Assembly: GCA_027320105.1 (NCBI GenBank)
Contig: DAHVMA010000060.1
Location: 1 to 10,069, forward strand
Direction: 5' to 3'
DNA from: JAKAQB01 sp027320105
GTDB lineage: Bacteria; Actinomycetota; Acidimicrobiia; Acidimicrobiales; Palsa-688
Length of the DNA: 10,069 bases
The translations under genes were made by a program, and so were the position numbers. The notes under the pieces were generated by a model that saw only the letters and a program-made list of their open reading frames with translations, had not been told where the DNA came from and ran no database searches. How positions within the stretch are numbered: position 1 is the stretch's first letter; every line of letters begins with the position of its first letter. Below, piece by piece: positions 5,896 through 10,069 of this stretch.

Positions 5896-8800
5896 ATCGC
5901 TCGTCGACCATGCGGGGGTTGCACCGCTGGCTCACCTGGGTGACCACGATGGTCGGGGTGCTGGCCCTAGTACTGCTGAGCGTGCCGCTCATCGACGCGT
6001 CCCAGGTGGCAGCAGCGGCGTCGACAGCTCCGCCGTGTCCCTCGGGCAGCACCGACGTGCTCGACAGCTACGGCAACGCTACCGGGATCTGCCAGGTGAC
6101 CTTCGACGGCTCGACGACCTGGACGGTGCCGCCGGGCGTGTTCTCGGTGGACGTCGTCGCCGTCGGCGGGGGCGGCGCCGGCGGCGCTCGTAGTGGCGGC
6201 GCGGCCGGGGGCGGCGGTGGCGGACAGGTCGAAAACCCAACTGGCCAGGCCGTGAACCCGGGAGACAGTGAGACGATCACCGTCGGCGCCGGCGGTTCCG
6301 GCAGCGCCAATTCCGAAGGGTACGCAGGGGAATCCTCCTCAATCGGACCGATCGGCTCGTCCGGTTCTTCTGTCGTGGCCGCCGGCGGCGAAGGGGGCTG
6401 GGACGGCACGGGGACAGCGGTTTCCTACACGGCCGGTGACGGCGGCACCTCGGGCGACGGCGAATCCGGAGGGCAGGCCGCGTGGAACAACAACAACGAC
6501 ACGAAGACCATCGCTGGTGGGGGCGGCGGCGGCGACTCCTACTCGGGGTTCCCCGGGGGGACTGACAATTATGGTGGGATCGGCGGCGGCGGGGCGGTCG
6601 CGAACGCCGGGCTGTTCGCCGGGCAGACCACCACCTACGGCGGTGGCGGCGGTGGCGGTTCGACGTGTTCGGGCTGTGCCGGCGTGAGTACCGGCGGCGC
6701 CGGCGGGGGCGGCACCGGCGGCGGACCCGTCATAGATGGCACCGCCGGCGGGTTCAACACCGGCGGCGGTGGCGGTGGAGACAATGGCGCCGGCGGCTCG
6801 GGCGTGGTGATCGTCCGCTTCGTCAACCCGGCCTGGCTTCCCACGGTGAGCACCAGTCCGGCCAACCCTATCACGGCCAGCTCGGCAAACGCCGGCGGTG
6901 ACATCACCAGCCTCGGCTACCTGGCGACCAACGCCTACTCGTGCGGTGTCGTATACGCGCCGACCGCGACCGACGCGAACCCGATCCTCGGCGCCAGCGG
7001 CACCATCACGGTCCCCTACAGCGGCTGCGACTACCAGACCGGCGGGTTAACCAGTCCTGGCAGCTTCAGCGTCCAGATGACCGGGCTGTCGCTGGGGACG
7101 AGCTACAGCTTCAGAGCCTACGCAACCAACGAATATGGCTACGTCTCCCAGGGTAATTCGTCCTTCGACAACGAGTGGGTGTGGAGCTACGGCGCCGTCG
7201 ACACCTACACCCCGGGAGAGTGTCCCTCGCCCGCCGCGTACGTGGGCAACGATATCTGTGAGGCGACCTTCACCGCCTCGGGCACCTGGCCGATACCGGC
7301 AGGCGTCTCCTCGGTCGGCGTCGTCGCGGTCGGCGGTGGCGGCGGCGGCGGGGGCGTGACCACTGGCATGGGCGCGGGTGGCGGCGGCGGTGGCGGGCAG
7401 GTCGTCGAATCGGCCGGCGCCGTGACCCCCGGAGACAACGCGACGGTCACAGTCGGCGGCGGTGGGGGCGGCGGTGGCACATCGAATGGGGCAGCCGGGG
7501 CGCAGTCCTCGTTCGTCGTCACGGCCGGCTTCACCGTCACGGCTTCCGGCGGCGGTGGGGGCTATAGCGGGGTGGGTGGAACCACGAACAAGGGGGGCCT
7601 CTACGGTGCCGGTGGCACGTCCGGTTCCGGCAGTGCCGGAGGCAGCGCCGGCTGGCACGAGATCTGCCTCTCTCCCGGCGGTTGTACGGGCCAATACGAG
7701 ACCTACGCCGGCGGGGGTGGTGGAGGCTCCTCCACCACCATCGGCGAGGGTGCCGCCGGAAACCTGAACTCAGGCGGCGGCAACGGCGGGTCCGGCACGG
7801 TCCCGGCCGCCGGGCTGTTCGCCGGCCAGACCACCGCCTACGGCGGCGGCGGCGGGGGTGGAGGCGCGGGGTGGGCCGGCATGACTTTGACCGGCGGAAC
7901 AGCCACTGCCGGCGGAGGCAACGGCGGCAGCCTCTCAGGTGGGAGCGCGGGCGCGGCCAACACCGGTGGCGGCGGTGGCGGTGGTGTCGATCTCGATGTC
8001 GGCGGAGCCGGCGGCTCGGGAATCGTGATCGTCCGCTTCGTGTACCCATGGTACCCACCCGCGGTGACCACCAGTTCGGCCACCGCGATCACGGCCAGCT
8101 CGGCAAACGCCGGCGGCGACGTCACCGACGCCGGCGACACGTCCGTCACCTCTTGCGGCGTCGTCTTCGCGCCGAGCGCGACCAACCCCAACCCGACCCT
8201 CGGCGCCACCGGTACGACCACGGTTCCGGTCGCCAGCTGCGCGATCGACACTCCCTTCAGCGTCGACCTCTCCAAGCTGTTGCCGGCGACGGGCTACAGT
8301 TTCAACGCCTACGCCACCAACTCCTCCGGGACCGGCTACGGCACCGTCGCCACCTTCACCACCCTCGGCCCCTCGACGCTCGCCTTTACGACCGAGCCGC
8401 CTTCGAGCAATGCGGCCGGGTCGAGCTTCACCGCCGCGGTTTCGGTGGAGGACTCCTCTGGCAATGTCGTCACTACCGACAACACCGACCAGGTGAGCTT
8501 GGCGATTACCTCGGGTACCGGCGTGTCGGGGACCGCGCTCAGCTGTACGACGAACCCGGTCACGGTGTCGTCTGGCGTGGCGACCTTCAGCTGCTCGATT
8601 GACAAAGCCGGCACCAGTTACACGCTCTCCGCGACGAGCGGCTCGCTCACTTCGACCACTTCGAGCACCTTCGAGGTAACCGCAACGGCCCCGGGCAAGC
8701 TGGTGTTCGGGATCGAGCCATCTGACATCGTGGCCGGGACATCCATGTCGACGGCGCCGACGGTGCTGATCGAGGATGCCTACGGCAACCTGACCGGCTC

Positions 8801-10069
8801 CACGGCCACCGTCACGCTGACCTCCCCCACGGCCACCGTGACAGGCGGCAGCGTCAACGCAGTGGACGGGGTGGCCACCTTCACCTCGCTCACCATGACC
8901 AAGGCCGGCACCGGCTATATCCTCGACGCCGCCTCCGGCTCGCTCACCGGGGCGACCTCCAGCAGCTTCGAGGTGACCCCCGGCCCGGCGGCCAGCCTGG
9001 TGGTGTCGGGCTATCCCTCGTCGACGGTGGCGGGCGACTCGCACGACTTCACGGTGACCGCCTATGACGCCTACGGCAACGTGGCCACCGGCTATGCGGG
9101 CAAAGTCACATTCGCCAGCACTGACGGCCAGGCGGTGCTGCCCGGCAGCTCCGCGCTCAGCTTGGGGGTGGGCAGCTTCAGCGCCACCTTGGAGACGGCG
9201 GGCACCCAGTCGATCAGCGCCACCGACGCCACCGACGGCACCCTCACCGGCGCCCAGGGTGGCATCGAGGTGACCCCCGGCCCGGCGGCGAGCTTTGCGT
9301 TGGACGCTCCCGCCTCCACCATCGTGGGGACGCCCTTCAGCGTGACCGTCACCGCCTATGACGCCTACGGCAACGTTGCCACCGGCTATACGGGCACGGT
9401 GCATTTCACCAGCTCGGACAGCGGCTCCGGGGTGAGCCTGCCGGCCGACTACGCGTTCACCGCTAGCGAGGCTGGGGTGCACACCTTCACGAACGGGGCA
9501 ACTCTGGTCACGACAGGAGACCAAACTGTAACGGCTACCGACACCGGCCAAAACGCGGTCACCGGCACAGCGACGGTCGATGTTCTCAGACCGGTCAGCC
9601 TGTCCTACGCCGGTGACTGGTACGACCTGGACACCAACGCCCCCACCCTGTCGGTGATCGTGGACCAGACCGACGGCACGTATGCGAACTACGTGGACTA
9701 CAGCGCCGACGCGATCAGCGTCCAGTTCTCGCTCTACAACAACGGCAACTACTACGGGACTACGATGACCGCTCGGGTGGCCGACGCCGCCAACTGGGCC
9801 ACCACTGGCCTAGGTACCGCCGAGGTCACCTTGCCCAACGCGCTCGGGGACGGCTCATACCAGGTGGTGGTGACGCTCGTGCCCAACCAGTACGTCACCG
9901 GTCCCGACGCCGACGGGACGATCACCTCCTCGCCGGCCACGGGTTCCTTCGTAACGGGCGGGGGGTTCATCAGCCCCGACTCGACCGCCAACAGCCCTGA
10001 CTCCAACCACCACGGCAGCTTCGGAGTCATGGTCAAGTTCAACAAGAAGCTCACCAACCTGCAGGGCAA
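5892..10069 (+). CDS. Giant secreted/surface repeat protein: glycine-rich + FN3-like modules, then Ig-like repeats (3' end outside window)
   Basis: I read the frame by hand from ATG 5892 to the window edge: 1392 codons and no stop, so the C-terminus and any anchor (LPXTG, transmembrane or other) are not visible. A signal peptide is clear: basic start MNRSSTMRGLHRW, hydrophobic core VTTMVGVLALVLLSVPLI, cleavage probably near VAAAA at 39-43. Next come two copies of one module. Each has a CPS...C start, a TW.(V/I)P.GV.SV.VVAVGGGG opening, about 220 residues of glycine-rich sequence, and the closing strand SG(V/I)V(I)VRF (303-310 and 709-716), typical of the bacterial glycine-rich domain family. 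An FN3-like domain ending GYSFNAYATN-type follows (317-436 and 717-826). Four Ig-like repeats occupy about 827-934, 935-1030, 1031-1130 and 1131-1232, with motifs DAYGNVATGY and FEVTPGPAAS. A further beta-rich region ends VTGGGFISPDS...NKKLTNLQG. The likely role is adhesion or matrix, by architecture only. Confidence 0.88.
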   Translation, partial: MNRSSTMRGLHRWLTWVTTMVGVLALVLLSVPLIDASQVAAAASTAPPCPSGSTDVLDSYGNATGICQVTFDGSTTWTVPPGVFSVDVVAVGGGGAGGARSGGAAGGGGGGQVENPTGQAVNPGDSETITVGAGGSGSANSEGYAGESSSIGPIGSSGSSVVAAGGEGGWDGTGTAVSYTAGDGGTSGDGESGGQAAWNNNNDTKTIAGGGGGGDSYSGFPGGTDNYGGIGGGGAVANAGLFAGQTTTYGGGGGGGSTCSGCAGVSTGGAGGGGTGGGPVIDGTAGGFNTGGGGGGDNGAGGSGVVIVRFVNPAWLPTVSTSPANPITASSANAGGDITSLGYLATNAYSCGVVYAPTATDANPILGASGTITVPYSGCDYQTGGLTSPGSFSVQMTGLSLGTSYSFRAYATNEYGYVSQGNSSFDNEWVWSYGAVDTYTPGECPSPAAYVGNDICEATFTASGTWPIPAGVSSVGVVAVGGGGGGGGVTTGMGAGGGGGGGQVVESAGAVTPGDNATVTVGGGGGGGGTSNGAAGAQSSFVVTAGFTVTASGGGGGYSGVGGTTNKGGLYGAGGTSGSGSAGGSAGWHEICLSPGGCTGQYETYAGGGGGGSSTTIGEGAAGNLNSGGGNGGSGTVPAAGLFAGQTTAYGGGGGGGGAGWAGMTLTGGTATAGGGNGGSLSGGSAGAANTGGGGGGGVDLDVGGAGGSGIVIVRFVYPWYPPAVTTSSATAITASSANAGGDVTDAGDTSVTSCGVVFAPSATNPNPTLGATGTTTVPVASCAIDTPFSVDLSKLLPATGYSFNAYATNSSGTGYGTVATFTTLGPSTLAFTTEPPSSNAAGSSFTAAVSVEDSSGNVVTTDNTDQVSLAITSGTGVSGTALSCTTNPVTVSSGVATFSCSIDKAGTSYTLSATSGSLTSTTSSTFEVTATAPGKLVFGIEPSDIVAGTSMSTAPTVLIEDAYGNLTGSTATVTLTSPTATVTGGSVNAVDGVATFTSLTMTKAGTGYILDAASGSLTGATSSSFEVTPGPAASLVVSGYPSSTVAGDSHDFTVTAYDAYGNVATGYAGKVTFASTDGQAVLPGSSALSLGVGSFSATLETAGTQSISATDATDGTLTGAQGGIEVTPGPAASFALDAPASTIVGTPFSVTVTAYDAYGNVATGYTGTVHFTSSDSGSGVSLPADYAFTASEAGVHTFTNGATLVTTGDQTVTATDTGQNAVTGTATVDVLRPVSLSYAGDWYDLDTNAPTLSVIVDQTDGTYANYVDYSADAISVQFSLYNNGNYYGTTMTARVADAANWATTGLGTAEVTLPNALGDGSYQVVVTLVPNQYVTGPDADGTITSSPATGSFVTGGGFISPDSTANSPDSNHHGSFGVMVKFNKKLTNLQG
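6036..7220 (+). repeat. Long intragenic duplication, copy 1 (glycine-rich + FN3-like module)
   Basis: This copy encodes residues 49-443 of the giant protein. Stretches of near-identical DNA shared with copy 2 include the one encoding AGLFAGQTT.YGGGGGG (from about 6608, compare 7811), the closing strand region (from about 6796, compare 8013) and the one encoding ITASSANAGGD (from about 6870, compare 8089). Between these islands the copies have diverged, with different spacer lengths in the glycine-rich part. Confidence 0.8.
7221..8369 (+). repeat. Long intragenic duplication, copy 2 (glycine-rich + FN3-like module)
   Basis: This copy encodes residues 444-826 and has the same order of parts as copy 1. 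Cysteine positions are kept between copies: C49/C67 correspond to C444/C456 at the module start, and C351/C379 correspond to C755/C783 in the FN3-like domain, as expected for disulfides in an exported protein. Confidence 0.8.
8370..9587 (+). repeat. Four tandem Ig-like repeats of about 100 codons
   Basis: Each repeat has a strand such as LVFGIEP or LVVSGYP, then AGT/AGD, a (E)DAYGN-type hairpin, a glycine/threonine strand, an AGT-type turn near the end, and a closing FEVTPGP-type linker. The third and fourth are the closest at DNA level: 39 bases encoding TAYDAYGNVATGY at 9057-9095 recur at 9351-9389 with a single difference, and the 23-base linker at 8970-8992 recurs at 9267-9289. The first carries a cysteine pair (C885, C901). 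Confidence 0.8.

Noticed and set aside
6068..8275. Several polyproline-rich minus-strand frames
   Set aside because: They are complements of the glycine codons (GGC/GGT) of the sense glycine-rich domains, not independent genes.
7935..9551. Minus-strand open frame of about 538 codons
   Set aside because: It is antisense to the giant repeat protein; its Gly/Arg-rich repeats mirror the sense-strand repeats.
8370..9587. Regularly spaced repeats considered as a CRISPR array
   Set aside because: The period is about 300 bases, the units are coding in a single frame and diverge by codon, and no cas gene is present.

Overview
The window is high-GC DNA that looks chromosomal and actinobacterial (Actinomycetota, possibly an Acidimicrobiia-like lineage). 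The evidence is GC-rich codon use, GTG/TTG starts, the xseA-xseB pair, an actinobacterial-looking tRNA-Arg(CCT) with encoded CCA, and a large LAL-type LuxR regulator. No taxonomic marker is present, so the placement is an inference.

Layout. (1) 1-1032: the 3' part of xseA and all of xseB, the two subunits of exodeoxyribonuclease VII, with no gap between them. (2) 1176-1250: tRNA-Arg(CCT). (3) About 1290-2075: decayed mobile DNA. The N-terminal part of a phage-type tyrosine integrase lies just 3' of the tRNA, and it is followed directly by a broken DDE (rve-type, IS3-like) transposase. The transposase has a one-base frameshift and an amber codon exactly where the catalytic Glu is expected. This is the scar of an element that used the tRNA as an attachment site. 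(4) 2076-2285: a leader with two small hairpins and no credible gene. (5) 2286-5618: a 1110-residue LuxR-family regulator (AAA/STAND-type ATPase, helical repeats, C-terminal HTH) with an extra N-terminal domain that reads as a degenerate GGDEF domain. (6) 5600-5671: a short intergenic stretch with three copies of CTACAA (two direct, one inverted) and a CTCAT-G-ATGAG palindrome. (7) 5704-5895: a 63-residue orphan protein with a run of seven prolines. (8) 5892 to the window end: a very long secreted protein, still open after 1392 codons, coupled to the small gene by an ATGA overlap and a perfect AGGAGG ribosome binding site. After its signal peptide it carries two copies of a [glycine-rich domain + FN3-like domain] module of about 385-395 residues, then four bacterial Ig-like repeats of about 100 residues, then the start of another beta-rich domain.

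How the parts may work together (inference): the regulator, the small protein and the giant surface or secreted protein are consecutive on the + strand next to a tRNA integration scar. This suggests an accessory locus for a regulated cell-surface adhesin. The GGDEF remnant has lost its active-site signature (HGEHL in place of GGDEF) but keeps an upstream RxxD, so the regulator could be a c-di-GMP or nucleotide-responsive switch. None of this was checked by database search.
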